DNA from: Azoarcus sp. DN11
GTDB taxonomy: Bacteria; Pseudomonadota; Gammaproteobacteria; Burkholderiales; Rhodocyclaceae
Assembly: GCF_003628555.1 (NCBI RefSeq)
Contig: NZ_CP021731.1
Coordinates: 4,464,001-4,528,000, forward strand
Length of the DNA stretch: 64,000 nt
Direction: 5' to 3'
This document shows, piece by piece, positions 36,328 to 46,118 of this stretch. Every line of letters starts with the position of its first letter. Within the stretch, counting starts at the first letter, position 1. A program made the position numbers and the translations under genes. Below the pieces are notes generated by a model that saw only the letters and a list, made by a program, of their open reading frames with translations, was not told the DNA's origin and did no database searches.

Positions 36328-38259
36328 ATGGCAAAGGGTTTGTGGGCCGCGCTGGCACTGGTGCTGGCGGGCCTGACGCAGGGGGCCCACGGGCAGGGCG
36401 GTGACGACCGCATCCTCGCGGCGCGCGACGCGGTGCGCAGCGGTGACCGCGCGACGCTGGAGCGTCTCGCCGCGGAACGCGAGCCGCACGTGCTCGATCC
36501 CTACGTGCGCTACTGGCGGCTCGTGAACATCCTCGGCCGCCCCGAAGCGCCGCCGGTCGACGAACTCAACGAATTCCTGCTGCGCGAAGCCGACAGCGTG
36601 CTCGCCGAGCGCCTGCGCAGCGACTGGCTGCGGCGCATGGCGCGCGAGTACGACTGGAGCGGCTTCCTCAAGGTCTACCCGGACCTGCGCGAGCCCGACG
36701 CCGAACTGCGCTGCGTGCAGCGCAACGCCCGGCTCGAACTGGGCGACCTGACGGTGGTCGACGAGGTGCGCGCGCGCTGGATGGAACTCGCGGACAGCCA
36801 CAGCGCCTGCGAGCCGGTGTTCCGCACGCTGGTGCAGGCCGGCTACCTCGGCAGCGACGACCTGTGGTGGCGGGCGCGGCGCCAGATCGACAGCCGCAGC
36901 CCGTCGAATGCGCGCACCACCCTGTCGTGGATGAACGCGGCCGACGCGCCGGCGCTGGCCGATTTCGACCGCATGATGAAGAGCCCCGCCGCGTGGCTCG
37001 ACCGCCTGCCGCCGAATTTCGCCGTCTCGCGAGCGAGTCGCGAACTCGCGCTGGCCGCGCTCGTGCGCATCGCACGCGAGGATGCCTCCTCCGCCTACGC
37101 GCGCTTCGCGCGCATCGAGGAGCGCTTCGGTGCGGACGAGCGGGCATATGTCTATGCGGTGCTCGGCCACCACGGCTCGCTGCAGGGCGTCCCCGCCGCC
37201 GTGCGCTGGTTCCGCGCCGCGGGCAAGACGCCGATGAGCGCCGAGCAGCGCGCGTGGCGGGTTCGCGCGGAGCTGCGCGTCGAGGACTGGCGCGGCGTGC
37301 AGGCGGCGGTCGAAGGCATGACTGCGGCCGAACAGGCGCAGCCGGAATGGACCTACTGGCTTGCCCGCGCATATGCCGCACAGAACCGTTCCCCGGAAGC
37401 CGCGGCGTTGTACGGCCGTATCGCGACGCTGCCGAATTTCTACGGCATGCTCGCCGCCGAAGAGCTGGGCAGCCTGTTCGCGCCTCCCGTGCGCAACGGC
37501 AACGTCACCGCCGAGGACATCGCGCGCGTCGACGCCGACCCGGGCCTGCGCCGCGCGCTCGCGCTGTACCGGCTCGATATGCGCACCGAGGGCATGCGCG
37601 AATGGAACTGGTCGCTGCGCGGACAGGACGACGGCTTCCTGATCGCCGCCGCACGCCTCGCGCTGCGCAACGAGATCTACGACCGCGCGATCAACACCGC
37701 CGAACGCACCGATCCGCAGGCGAACTACGACCTGCGCTTCCTCACGCCCTACCGCCAGCTGATCGAGCCGCAGGTGCGCCAGCAGGGCCTCGACATGGCC
37801 TGGGTGTACGGCCTGATGCGCCAGGAAAGCCGCTTCATCGCGCCGGCACGCTCGAGCTCGGGCGCGCAGGGCCTGATGCAGGTGATGCCCGCCACGGGCA
37901 AGTGGGTCGCGCGCAAGATCGGCCTCTCGGGCTATAACCAGGGCATGCTGGCCGACCCCAACACCAACGTGCTGCTGGGCACGAGCTACATGCGCCTGAT
38001 CCTCGAAGACCTCGACGAGCATCCGGTGCTGGCATCGGCCGGCTACAATGCCGGACCGGGGCGCGCACGCAAATGGCGTGACGAACGTCCGCTCGAAGGC
38101 GCGATCTATGCAGAGACGATCCCCTTCGACGAGACCCGCGACTATGTGAAGAAGGTCATGACCAACGCCGTCATTTATGCGGCGATGCTGGAATCGAAAC
38201 CGCAGTCGCTGAAGGCCCGGCTCGGGACGATCTCGCCGCGGCTCGGCACGGAACGCTAG
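36328..38259 (+). CDS. slt: Soluble lytic murein transglycosylase
   Basis: Periplasmic enzyme cleaving peptidoglycan to 1,6-anhydro products. The 643-residue protein has a signal peptide (to AHGQ), a long alpha-helical superhelix of Slt70 type, and a C-terminal catalytic domain: LMRQESRFIAPARSSSGAQG with the catalytic Glu, then LMQVMPATGKWVA, and SAGYNAGPGRARKW. Length and layout fit Slt70. Confidence 0.94.
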   Translation: MAKGLWAALALVLAGLTQGAHGQGGDDRILAARDAVRSGDRATLERLAAEREPHVLDPYVRYWRLVNILGRPEAPPVDELNEFLLREADSVLAERLRSDWLRRMAREYDWSGFLKVYPDLREPDAELRCVQRNARLELGDLTVVDEVRARWMELADSHSACEPVFRTLVQAGYLGSDDLWWRARRQIDSRSPSNARTTLSWMNAADAPALADFDRMMKSPAAWLDRLPPNFAVSRASRELALAALVRIAREDASSAYARFARIEERFGADERAYVYAVLGHHGSLQGVPAAVRWFRAAGKTPMSAEQRAWRVRAELRVEDWRGVQAAVEGMTAAEQAQPEWTYWLARAYAAQNRSPEAAALYGRIATLPNFYGMLAAEELGSLFAPPVRNGNVTAEDIARVDADPGLRRALALYRLDMRTEGMREWNWSLRGQDDGFLIAAARLALRNEIYDRAINTAERTDPQANYDLRFLTPYRQLIEPQVRQQGLDMAWVYGLMRQESRFIAPARSSSGAQGLMQVMPATGKWVARKIGLSGYNQGMLADPNTNVLLGTSYMRLILEDLDEHPVLASAGYNAGPGRARKWRDERPLEGAIYAETIPFDETRDYVKKVMTNAVIYAAMLESKPQSLKARLGTISPRLGTER

Positions 38260-38290
38260 ACCCGCCACTCCTCGACTGGGAGGCAGCAGC

Positions 38291-39259
38291 ATGAAAATGG
38301 AACGCGTCGTACTCGTCGGCGGCTCCGGCTTTGTGGGCCGCGTCATTGCGAACCGCCTGTCGCGCGAGGGCATCGACGTGCTGGTACCGACGCGGCGTTA
38401 TGTCCATGCGGGCGAGCTGCTGCTGATCCCGACGGTCGAAGTCGTCGAGGCGGATGTCCATGATCCGGCCACGCTGGAGCGGCTCTTCGCCGGCGCCGAT
38501 GCCGTGGTCAATCTCGTCGGCATCCTGCATTCGCGCCCGGGCAGCCCGTGGGGGCCGGATTTCGCACGCGCCCACGTCGAGCTCCCGCGCCGGATCGTCG
38601 CCGCCTGCCAGGCGGCCGGCGTCGCGCGCCTCGTCCACGTCAGCGCGCTGGGTGCTTCGGCGAACGGCCCGTCCGAATACCAGCGCTCGAAAGCCGCCGG
38701 CGAGGAAGCGATCCGCGCGGCGGGCGACGCGCCGGCGTGGACCATCCTGCGCCCGTCCGTCATCTTCGGGCGCGATGACAGCTTCCTCAACCTGTTCGTG
38801 CGCCTCGCGCAGCGCTTTCCGGTACTGCCGCTCGCCGGCGCCGACGCGCGCTTCCAGCCGGTGCATGTCGAGGACGTCGCCGAAGTCGTGTGCCGTTGCC
38901 TGACCGAGCCGTCGGCGCGCCGCCAGACCTTCGAGCTCGCAGGACCCAGGATCTACACGCTGCGCGAGCTCGTCGAGTATGTCACCGGGCTGTCGGGCCG
39001 GCCCCGCCCGGTGATCGGCCTGCCGGAGTGGCTCGCGATGCTGCAGGCACGGCTGATGGAGCTCGCGCCGCGGCCGCTGATGAGCCGCGACAACGTGCGC
39101 TCGATGCGCGTCGACAACGTCGCCGGCGGCCCCCCGCTGCCCTTCGGCATGACGCCGGCCGGACTCGAGGCGCTCGCACCGACCTGGATCGGCGACCGCC
39201 ACCAGCGTGCCCGCTACTACCCGATGCGCAGCCGTGCGCGCCGCCCGCGCCACGGCTGA
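38291..39259 (+). CDS. Complex I NDUFA9-like NAD(P)-binding protein
   Basis: Atypical short-chain dehydrogenase of 322 residues. The N-terminal Rossmann motif is VVLVGGSGFVGRVIANRL, followed by VVNLVGIL, the YxxxK-like SEYQRSKAAGEEAI and LRPSVIFGRDDSFLN. The closest family is the NDUFA9-type epimerase-like proteins widespread in Betaproteobacteria; the substrate is unknown. An AGGCAGCAGC region precedes the ATG. Confidence 0.85.
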   Translation: MKMERVVLVGGSGFVGRVIANRLSREGIDVLVPTRRYVHAGELLLIPTVEVVEADVHDPATLERLFAGADAVVNLVGILHSRPGSPWGPDFARAHVELPRRIVAACQAAGVARLVHVSALGASANGPSEYQRSKAAGEEAIRAAGDAPAWTILRPSVIFGRDDSFLNLFVRLAQRFPVLPLAGADARFQPVHVEDVAEVVCRCLTEPSARRQTFELAGPRIYTLRELVEYVTGLSGRPRPVIGLPEWLAMLQARLMELAPRPLMSRDNVRSMRVDNVAGGPPLPFGMTPAGLEALAPTWIGDRHQRARYYPMRSRARRPRHG

Positions 39260-39302
39260 GCTTTTTCCGCAGCACCGAGCAGCACCCTACGGAGACGAGC
39301 GC

Positions 39303-39959
39303 ATGAAACTGATCATCGGCAACAAGAATTATTCATCCTGGTCCCTGCGCCCCTGGCTCGCCGCCCGCGCCAGCGGACAGGTTTTCGACGAAATCCGCAT
39401 CCCGCTCTTCATCGAAGGCAGCCGCGAACGCATCCTGCAGCACTCGCCCTCGGGCAAGGTGCCCTGCCTGATCGACCACGGCGTCGCGGTGTGGGACTCG
39501 CTGGCGATCTGCGAGTACCTGGCCGAGAAGGCGCCGAAGCTGTGGCCGGCCGATCCTGCGGCACGCGCGGTGGCGCGCGCGATCAGCGCGGAAATGCACT
39601 CGAGCTTCCAGGACCTGCGCCAGGCCATGCCGATGAACATCCGCAAGGATTACGCCGGCAAGGGCCGCTCGCCTGCGGTCGATGCCAACATCGCGCGCAT
39701 CGAGGCGATCTGGAACGACTGCCGCGCACGCTTCGGCACGAAGGCAAATGCGGGCGGCCCCTATCTCTTCGGCGCCTTCTCGATCGCCGACGCGATGTAC
39801 GCGCCGATCTGCTTCCGCTTCAAGACCTACGGCGTGCAGCCTGCGGGCGCGGCCGGCGAATACCTCGCCGCGATGCTCGCGCACCCGGCCATGCAGGAGT
39901 GGGAAGCGGCGGCGCGCGCCGAGAGCGAATCCATCCCTGCCGAGGACCTGTACGGCTGA
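39303..39959 (+). CDS. Glutathione S-transferase family protein
   Basis: A 218-residue cytosolic GST-fold protein. The N-terminal thioredoxin-like part has NKNYSSWSLRPWLAA, where Ser residues occupy the glutathione-activating position, and GKVPCLIDHGVAVWDSLAICEYL with the cis-Pro and the SNAIL-like Asp-Ser. The helical C-terminal domain follows. The next gene starts within its stop codon (TGATG), so cca is translationally coupled. Confidence 0.9.
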   Translation: MKLIIGNKNYSSWSLRPWLAARASGQVFDEIRIPLFIEGSRERILQHSPSGKVPCLIDHGVAVWDSLAICEYLAEKAPKLWPADPAARAVARAISAEMHSSFQDLRQAMPMNIRKDYAGKGRSPAVDANIARIEAIWNDCRARFGTKANAGGPYLFGAFSIADAMYAPICFRFKTYGVQPAGAAGEYLAAMLAHPAMQEWEAAARAESESIPAEDLYG

Positions 39960-41209
39960 TGCGCTGCTATGTTGTCGGCGGGGCGGTACGCGACCGCCTG
40001 CTTGGCCTGCCGGTGCAGGACCGCGACTGGGTCGTCGTCGGCGCAACGCCCGACGAGATGCTCGCGCGCGGTTTCCGCCCGGTAGGCAAGGATTTCCCGG
40101 TCTTCCTGCATCCGCAGACCAACGAGGAGTACGCGCTCGCGCGCACCGAGCGCAAGAGCGGGCGCGGCTACACCGGCTTCGTCGTGCACGCCGCGCCGGA
40201 CGTGACGCTCGAAGACGACCTGCTGCGGCGCGACCTCACGATCAACGCGATCGCCACGGACGAGGACGGCACGCTGATCGACCCCTACGGCGGCCAGGCC
40301 GATCTCGCCGCCCGCGTGTTCCGCCACGTGAGCCCCGCCTTCGCCGAGGACCCGGTGCGCATCCTGCGCGTCGCCCGCTTTGCCGCGCGCTTCGGCGATT
40401 TCAGCGTGGCGCCGGAGACGCTCGCGCTGATGCGCGCGATGGTCGACAACGGCGAGGTCGACCACCTCGTCGCCGAACGGGAGTGGCAGGAGCTCGCACG
40501 CGGGCTGATGGAAGACCGCCCCTCGCGCATGCTGCGCGTGCTGCGCGACTGCGGCGCGCTCGCGCGCATCCTGCCGGAAGTCGAGCGCCTGTTCGGCGTG
40601 CCGCAGCCGGTGGAGCACCACCCCGAGGTGGACACCGGTGAGCACGTGCTGCTGGTGCTCGATTACGCGGCGAAAACGCGGCAACCGCTCGCGGTGCGCT
40701 GGGCCTGCCTGATGCACGACCTCGGCAAGGGCGACACGCCCGCCGACATCCTGCCGCACCACTACGGCCACGAAGCGAAGAGCGCCACCCGCGCGCGCGC
40801 GGTGTCCGAGCGCCTGCGCGCGCCGGTCGACTGCCGCGACCTCGCGGTGATCTTCGCACGCGAGCACGGCATCCTTCACCAGGTGGACAAGCTGCGCCCG
40901 GAAACCATCGTCAAGGTACTCGAAACGGCCGATGCGCTGCGCCGGCCGGAGCGTTTCGCGCTGCTGCTGGAAGCGGCGGCCTGCGACTACCACGGCCGCC
41001 CCGGCCGCGAGGCCCCCTACACGCCGCGCGCGGACCGCTGGCGCGCCGCGCTCGCCGCCATCCAGGGCCTCGACGCCGGCGCAATCGCACACGCCTGCAC
41101 CGACAAGGCGCAGATTCCGCAGCGCGTGCACGCCGCCCGCGTCGCCGCCGTCAAGGCGCTGTCCGCCCCGCCCCGCCCGGCTGCCGGGCGGAAACCGCCG
41201 ACCGGATGA
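39959..41209 (+). CDS. cca: CCA tRNA nucleotidyltransferase, bifunctional with HD domain
   Basis: Adds or repairs the 3'-CCA of tRNA; the HD domain gives phosphatase or phosphodiesterase activity. The 416-residue protein has VVGGAVRDRLLGLPVQDRDW with the metal-binding Asp residues, the RRDLTINA motif, EDPVRILRVARFAARF, and the HD motif CLMHDLGKGDTP. ATG 39959 overlaps the GST stop codon by one base. Confidence 0.95.
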   Translation: MRCYVVGGAVRDRLLGLPVQDRDWVVVGATPDEMLARGFRPVGKDFPVFLHPQTNEEYALARTERKSGRGYTGFVVHAAPDVTLEDDLLRRDLTINAIATDEDGTLIDPYGGQADLAARVFRHVSPAFAEDPVRILRVARFAARFGDFSVAPETLALMRAMVDNGEVDHLVAEREWQELARGLMEDRPSRMLRVLRDCGALARILPEVERLFGVPQPVEHHPEVDTGEHVLLVLDYAAKTRQPLAVRWACLMHDLGKGDTPADILPHHYGHEAKSATRARAVSERLRAPVDCRDLAVIFAREHGILHQVDKLRPETIVKVLETADALRRPERFALLLEAAACDYHGRPGREAPYTPRADRWRAALAAIQGLDAGAIAHACTDKAQIPQRVHAARVAAVKALSAPPRPAAGRKPPTG

Positions 41210-41230
41210 AACAATCGGTGCCCCGCGCAG

Positions 41231-41425
41231 TCACAAAATCTTCAAAAGCGCCCACGCGAGCAGCGACAACAGGATCGTGCTGGTAAACGGCAAATGGAAA
41301 GCACGCCCGAACAGGCGAAAATGCAGGTCGCCGGGCAGATGGCCGATTCGCAGCCGCGTCAGCCCGGGCTGGAACAAGCCGGTGACCAGCACCATCATGA
41401 CGACCACCACGACCCACTTCAGCAC
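41231..41425 (-). CDS. DUF2905 family small membrane protein
   Basis: A 64-residue protein with two hydrophobic segments around a conserved middle (IGHLPGDLHFRLFGR, then PFTSTILLSLLAWALL), matching DUF2905. GTG start at 41425. Function unknown; it is convergent with cca. Confidence 0.85.
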   Translation of the reverse strand: MLKWVVVVVMMVLVTGLFQPGLTRLRIGHLPGDLHFRLFGRAFHLPFTSTILLSLLAWALLKIL

Positions 41426-41645
41426 GGACGCTCCAGCGCAAAACGAACATTAGACCCGGCCCGCCGCGCGCTCGCAATGCGCAGTCCGCACGCGGCTGCC
41501 TCATCTCCGACACCACGATGCCAAGAATGACCGACCACCCTTCCCGAGCGACACCCGCGCGGCATGACGCCGCCTCCGTCATCCCGCGCGGCGCGCGCAA
41601 ACTCGCGCCCCTTTCGTCCGCGGCCGGTACGCCGGGGGTTCGCGC
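41426..41645. other. Intergenic region
   Basis: A 220-bp gap between the divergent DUF2905 gene and the hydrolase gene. No RNA gene, terminator or clear promoter is seen. Confidence 0.4.
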
Positions 41646-42452
41646 ATGAACGCCCAGCGCTTCGGGGACCTCGAAGTCCTCGCACGCAGTCCGGCAGGCA
41701 AGCCGGCGTTCGCGACGCCGCTGCTGTTCATCCACGGAGCCTACACCGGGGCGTGGTGCTGGAACGAGCACTTCCTGCCGTATTTCGCCGACGCCGGCTA
41801 TTCCTGTTACGCGGTATCGCTGTCGGGGCACGGCGGCAGCCGCAAGCGCGCCGCACTCGACACGCATTCGATCGACGACTACGTGCGCGACGTCGCCGAA
41901 GTTGTTTCAAGACTTCCGGCCGAACCGGTGCTGATCGGCCACTCGATGGGCGGCATGGTCGTGCAGAAATATCTGGAACGGGCAAGCGCGCCGGCCGCCG
42001 TGCTGCTGTGCTCGGTGCCGCCGCAGGGGCTCATGGGCTCCGCGCTCGGGCTGATGTTCACCCGCCCCAGTCTCATCAACGACCTCAACACCATGCTCAA
42101 CGGCGGCCACCCCGAGCCCGAGAGCCTGCGCGAGGCGCTGTTCCACCAGCCCATCGCCGACGACGCGCTGATGCGCTACTACCGCCAGTGCCAGCCGGAG
42201 TCCCACCGTGCGATCTGGGACATGACGCTGTTCAACCTTGCCCAGCCCACCCGCATGCACCGCCCGCCGCTGCTGATCCTCGGCGCGGAGCACGACCACC
42301 TCATCCCGCCCGCGCAAGTGTCCATGACCGCGGCAACCTACGGCGAGCCCGCGCACATCTTTCCCGGCCTGGGGCACGGCGTGATGCTGGAGCAGGACTG
42401 GCGCCGGGTTGCCGACCACATCGCGGCGTGGCTTCCGACACAAATTGTTTGA
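41646..42452 (+). CDS. Alpha/beta hydrolase
   Basis: A 268-residue alpha/beta-hydrolase with the oxyanion-hole loop LFIHGAYTGAW, nucleophile elbow GHSMGG (Ser), acid ILGAEHDHLIP and catalytic His in GLGHGVML. No signal peptide, so cytosolic. The substrate is unknown. It stands alone with no coupled partner. Confidence 0.88.
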   Translation: MNAQRFGDLEVLARSPAGKPAFATPLLFIHGAYTGAWCWNEHFLPYFADAGYSCYAVSLSGHGGSRKRAALDTHSIDDYVRDVAEVVSRLPAEPVLIGHSMGGMVVQKYLERASAPAAVLLCSVPPQGLMGSALGLMFTRPSLINDLNTMLNGGHPEPESLREALFHQPIADDALMRYYRQCQPESHRAIWDMTLFNLAQPTRMHRPPLLILGAEHDHLIPPAQVSMTAATYGEPAHIFPGLGHGVMLEQDWRRVADHIAAWLPTQIV

Positions 42453-42495
42453 TCGCGCACTGGAAATCGTGTTTATTCCCATTCATGATGAAAGC

Positions 42496-42517
42496 AAGGA
42501 TGGGAGGAGGCATCCTT
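42496..42517 (+). promoter_or_regulatory. Hairpin presenting a GGA-rich loop
   Basis: AAGGATG (42496-42502) and CATCCTT (42511-42517) form a perfect 7-bp stem with loop GGAGGAGG. GGA motifs in hairpin loops are the recognition form of CsrA/RsmA. It lies in the 219-bp gap between the hydrolase and a small ORF; no target gene is certain. Confidence 0.4.
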
Positions 42518-42671
42518 GGCAGCTTCGGCGCGACGCCTGATTCCGCGGCACGCCGGAGTTGAAAACCAGGCACACGTCCGCACATACGGAGCACAGGGGT
42601 TCAGGAATCGGAGGCGGCTGCCGATAGATCACCCGGGTAGCCGATCACCCGAGCACGCAGCGGAGGCCAAC

Positions 42672-42872
42672 ATGGTGACCATCATGGATATGATGACGGG
42701 CAAGGCGATCGCGGAGCCGCCGGAAGAGTACGGCGACGAGGTGCTGAACGCGAACTGGCTGCCGCCGCAGCCGGAAGCGGCAGTGCAGTTGCAGGAAGTC
42801 GAACACGCCCCGGACGAGCCGGTCATCGACGTCGAGAGTTTCCTCGCAGCGGTGTACCGCTACCAGGAATGA
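42672..42872 (+). CDS. Small acidic protein, unknown function
   Basis: A 66-residue product rich in Glu and Asp (EPPEEYGDEVLNANWLPPQP) with a helical C-terminal end (DVESFLAAVYRYQE). The ribosome-binding site GCGGAGG lies 5 bp before ATG 42672, which supports it as a real gene. No family recognised. Confidence 0.6.
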   Translation: MVTIMDMMTGKAIAEPPEEYGDEVLNANWLPPQPEAAVQLQEVEHAPDEPVIDVESFLAAVYRYQE

Positions 42873-42962
42873 ACGACGCAGGGGTTGCGCGCGCGACCGG
42901 CCGGAACGGCGCGCGCGGCGGATTTCCCGCGCCGCAACGCGCGGGCGGCCTGCCTCATGCCG

Positions 42963-44123
42963 CTACAGCGCGTGCAGGCGGTCGCCGCGCATGAAGCCCA
43001 GCAAGGGCGCGTCGATGCCGCGCCCCAGCGCGAGCACCTTGAAAAGCTCCCCCATCTCCTGCGGCGTCGTCAGGCGCTGCACCGCGCGCGCGGCGCGGAT
43101 GTAATCGGCGCTTTCCTCCGGCGCGCGCCGCGCGAGGCACTCCAGCACCCCGCAGTTGAACAGGAAGGCCGCCTGGTTCGTGTAGCCCATCACGTCCAGC
43201 CCGGCGTCGAAGGCGGCTTCGGCGGCCGCGGTGAAATCGACGAAGGCGGTGATGTCGTTGAGCCCCGGCCACAGGAAGGGATCGGCGTGCGCGTTGTGGC
43301 GGTAGTAGCACAGCAGCGTGCCGCTCGAACGCGAAGGCAGGTAGTACTCGGCGCGCGGATAGCCGTAGTCGATCAGCAGCAGCGCGCCGCGTTCGAGCCG
43401 CGCGGCCCATTCGCCGATCCACGCGCGCGCGGCCAGGTTGATCTCGGTGACATACTCGGCGCCGTCCGCGCGCGGCAGATCGAGCGCCGCCGCGGCCTTG
43501 GCGACCGCCCCGGTGGCGGGCGAATCGGCCCAGCGCAGCACGCCCTCGCCATCGACCGCGACGCCGCGCTCGAACAGGGCATCGCCGCGCGTCGCGACCA
43601 GATGCACCGGCATCACGTCGAGCACCTCGTTCGCGACCACCGCGCCGGCAAAGCGCTCGGGCAGCGCATCGAGCCATTTGACGCGCGACGCGAGATGCGG
43701 CGCGCGCGCCGCCAGCGTATCGAACTGGCGCTCGCGCAGCTCGCCCGAGACCTCGAGGATGCCGTAGCTTTCCGGCACGCAGCCGCGACGCTCGAGTTCC
43801 AGCAGCAGGTCGGCGGCGAGCAGCCCCGTGCCGGCGCCGACCTCGATCACGTGCGGCGCGGACGCGCGCATCACCTGTTCGACCTGCGCCGCAAGCGCCT
43901 GACCGAATAGCGGCGTGAGCTCCGGCGAGGTGATGAAGTCGCCGCCGGGGCCGAACTTTCGCGCCCCGCCGCTGTAATACCCGAGGCCGGGCGCGTAGAG
44001 CGCCAGCTCCATGTAGCGCGAGAACGGGATCCAGCCGCCCGCTTCGGCAATCGCGGCGGTGATCGTACGGAGAAGGCGCGTGCTCTGGTCGAGCGCGTCG
44101 ACCGAAGGTTCGGGCAGGGACAT
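42963..44123 (-). CDS. NDUFAF7/MidA-type SAM-dependent methyltransferase
   Basis: A 386-residue protein of the DUF185 family, related to the mitochondrial complex I arginine methyltransferase NDUFAF7. Features are FSRYMELALYAPGLGYYSGG, GGDFITSPELTPLFGQ and the SAM-binding VIEVGAGTGLLAADLL, then VVANEVLDVMPVH and LLLIDYGYP. The start at 44123 begins a family-like sequence; an in-frame ATG at 44162 would add 13 residues. Divergent from the pteridine reductase gene. Confidence 0.9.
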   Translation of the reverse strand: MSLPEPSVDALDQSTRLLRTITAAIAEAGGWIPFSRYMELALYAPGLGYYSGGARKFGPGGDFITSPELTPLFGQALAAQVEQVMRASAPHVIEVGAGTGLLAADLLLELERRGCVPESYGILEVSGELRERQFDTLAARAPHLASRVKWLDALPERFAGAVVANEVLDVMPVHLVATRGDALFERGVAVDGEGVLRWADSPATGAVAKAAAALDLPRADGAEYVTEINLAARAWIGEWAARLERGALLLIDYGYPRAEYYLPSRSSGTLLCYYRHNAHADPFLWPGLNDITAFVDFTAAAEAAFDAGLDVMGYTNQAAFLFNCGVLECLARRAPEESADYIRAARAVQRLTTPQEMGELFKVLALGRGIDAPLLGFMRGDRLHAL

Positions 44124-44239
44124 GGGCGAAGTGAAACGGAAAACGCGTATTCTAACCGGCACACTGCAGTCCTCGTGCCCGCGGGCGGCCCGGCCGCAGG
44201 ACCCGGAGCGCAGCAGGGCATTCTGAAACGCAACTCAAG

Positions 44240-44986
44240 ATGAACGCACAAGATCGACCCGTCATCCTCATCACCGGCGCCGCGCGGCGCGTCGGCGCCG
44301 ACATCGCGCGCACGCTGCACGCCGGCGGCGCGGACGTGGTGCTGCACTACCGCAGTTCGTCGGCCGACGCCGAAGCGCTCGCCGCCGAGCTGAACCGCAC
44401 GCGCCCCGATTCGGCCTCGACGATCCGCGCCGACCTGAAGGACGACGGCGCCCCCGAGGCGCTCGCCGATGCGCTGCTGGCGCGCCACGGCCGCCTCGAC
44501 GCGCTGGTGAACAACGCCTCGAGCTTCTTCGCGACGCCGCTCGGCCGGATCGACGCGGCGGCGTGGACCGACCTCATCGGATCGAACCTCAAAGGCCCGC
44601 TGTTCCTGTCGCAGGCCCTCGCGCCGGCACTGCGCGCGGCGCGCGGCGCGATCGTGAACATCGTCGACATCCATGCTGAGCGCCCCTTGCGCCATTACCC
44701 GCTGTACTGCGCGGCGAAAGCCGGCCTGCTGGGCCTGACCCGGGCCCTGGCGATCGAGCTCGCACCCGAGGTGCGCGTGAACGGCGTATCGCCCGGTCCG
44801 GTCGACTGGCCCGAGGACGGCCAGTTCACCCCCGCCGAACGGGACGAGATCGTGCGCCACACGCTGCTGGGCCGCCCCGGCAGCCCGGCCGACATCGCCC
44901 GCACGGTGCGCTTCCTGCTGCTCGACGCGCCCTACGTCACCGGGCAGATCCTCGCCGTCGACGGTGGCCGCAGCGCGCATCTCTGA
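44240..44986 (+). CDS. Pteridine reductase (short-chain dehydrogenase)
   Basis: A 248-residue SDR. The cofactor motif is TGAARRVG, whose Ala-Arg-Arg form is the mark of pteridine reductases and FolM, followed by LVNNASSFF and the catalytic YCAAK (Tyr and Lys). It probably reduces dihydromonapterin or dihydrofolate with NADPH. It precedes ttcA by 57 bp. Confidence 0.85.
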   Translation: MNAQDRPVILITGAARRVGADIARTLHAGGADVVLHYRSSSADAEALAAELNRTRPDSASTIRADLKDDGAPEALADALLARHGRLDALVNNASSFFATPLGRIDAAAWTDLIGSNLKGPLFLSQALAPALRAARGAIVNIVDIHAERPLRHYPLYCAAKAGLLGLTRALAIELAPEVRVNGVSPGPVDWPEDGQFTPAERDEIVRHTLLGRPGSPADIARTVRFLLLDAPYVTGQILAVDGGRSAHL

Positions 44987-45008
44987 TCTGATGCACTCTG
45001 CCGAAAGG

Positions 45009-45014
45009 TATAAT
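45009..45014 (+). promoter_or_regulatory. Possible -10 box of ttcA
   Basis: TATAAT in the 57-bp gap between pteridine reductase and ttcA, followed by TCCG. No good -35 hexamer. Confidence 0.4.
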
Positions 45015-45043
45015 TCCGCTCGTTTTTGTCGCAGGATTCCGCC

Positions 45044-45994
45044 GTGAACGCCCCCACTGCTGCCACCGAGGCAGTCCTTTCGCCCGCCGACGCCCTCCCC
45101 GGCGCCCCCGCCGACGCGCGTTTCTCCAACACCTTCCTGCGCCTGAAGAAGAAGCTCGAACGCAGCGTCGGCAAGGCGATCGCCGACTTCAACATGATCG
45201 GCGAAGGCGACACCGTGCTCGTGTGCGTGTCCGGCGGCAAGGACTCCTACACGCTACTGTCCTGCCTGATGGCGCTGCGCGAGCGCGCGCCGGTCGATTT
45301 CCGCATCGTCGCGATGAACCTCGACCAGAAGCAGCCGGGCTTCCCCGCCGACGTGCTGCCGGGCTACTTCGAGTCGATCGGCATCGAGTACCGCATCGTC
45401 ACCGAAGACACCTACTCGATCGTCAAGGACAAGATCCCCGAGGGCAAGACGACCTGCTCGCTGTGCTCGCGCCTGCGCCGCGGCATCATCTACCGCGTCG
45501 CGAAGGAGATCGGCGCCACCCGCATCGCGCTCGGCCACCACCGCGACGACATGATCGAGACGCTCTTCCTCAACATGTTCTTCGGCGGCAAGCTGAAGTC
45601 GATGCCCCCGAAGCTCGTCAGCGACAACGGCGAGCACGTCGTGATCCGGCCGCTCGCCTACTGCACCGAGAACGACATCGCCCGCTTCGCGCGTACGATG
45701 GACTTCCCGATCATCCCGTGCAACCTGTGCGGCTCGCAGGAGAACGCACAGCGGAAACAGATCAAGAACATGCTGCAGGCGTGGGGACGCGAGTTCCCGG
45801 GGCGCATCGAGTCGATCGCGACCGCGATGAGCCAGGTCGTGCCCTCGCACCTCGCGGACAACGGGCTGTTCGACTTCCGCGGCCTGACGCGCGACACGCC
45901 GGTCGCCGAAGGCGACATCGCCTTCGATCGTCCCGAGCTGCCGCTCAAGAACAACGTCATTTCCATCATGAGCGAATTCACGGACGAGGGCTGA
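45044..45994 (+). CDS. ttcA: tRNA 2-thiocytidine synthetase TtcA
   Basis: Fe-S enzyme that thiolates cytidine-32 of tRNA. The 316-residue protein has the PP-loop SGGKDS, Cys pair in [12 protein letters not shown] and second pair in PCNLCGSQ, and [17 protein letters not shown] 45044 has AGGA 6 bp upstream; a TTG at 45026 is only 12 bp after a TATAAT box (45009-45014) and so is less likely to be the start. Confidence 0.94.
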   Translation: MNAPTAATEAVLSPADALPGAPADARFSNTFLRLKKKLERSVGKAIADFNMIGEGDTVLVCVSGGKDSYTLLSCLMALRERAPVDFRIVAMNLDQKQPGFPADVLPGYFESIGIEYRIVTEDTYSIVKDKIPEGKTTCSLCSRLRRGIIYRVAKEIGATRIALGHHRDDMIETLFLNMFFGGKLKSMPPKLVSDNGEHVVIRPLAYCTENDIARFARTMDFPIIPCNLCGSQENAQRKQIKNMLQAWGREFPGRIESIATAMSQVVPSHLADNGLFDFRGLTRDTPVAEGDIAFDRPELPLKNNVISIMSEFTDEG

Positions 45995-46118
45995 GCGCCG
46001 ATGACGCTGGCTTGCGCCGCCGGTGCCAGTTGACGACCTTCTTCCGGCCCGGAGAATACCCCTCAGCATCGTCCCGGCGGCCCCGCCGCCGGGACGCAAC
46101 AGCAAGGAAACCCAGGTC

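Noticed and set aside
36289..38373. Upstream extension of the fau frame across slt
   Set aside because: Antisense to slt with no homology; the real protein begins near the GTG at 36288.
42485..42562. 25-codon frame starting ATGATG over the GGA-loop hairpin
   Set aside because: Too short and without support; the hairpin is more informative than the frame.
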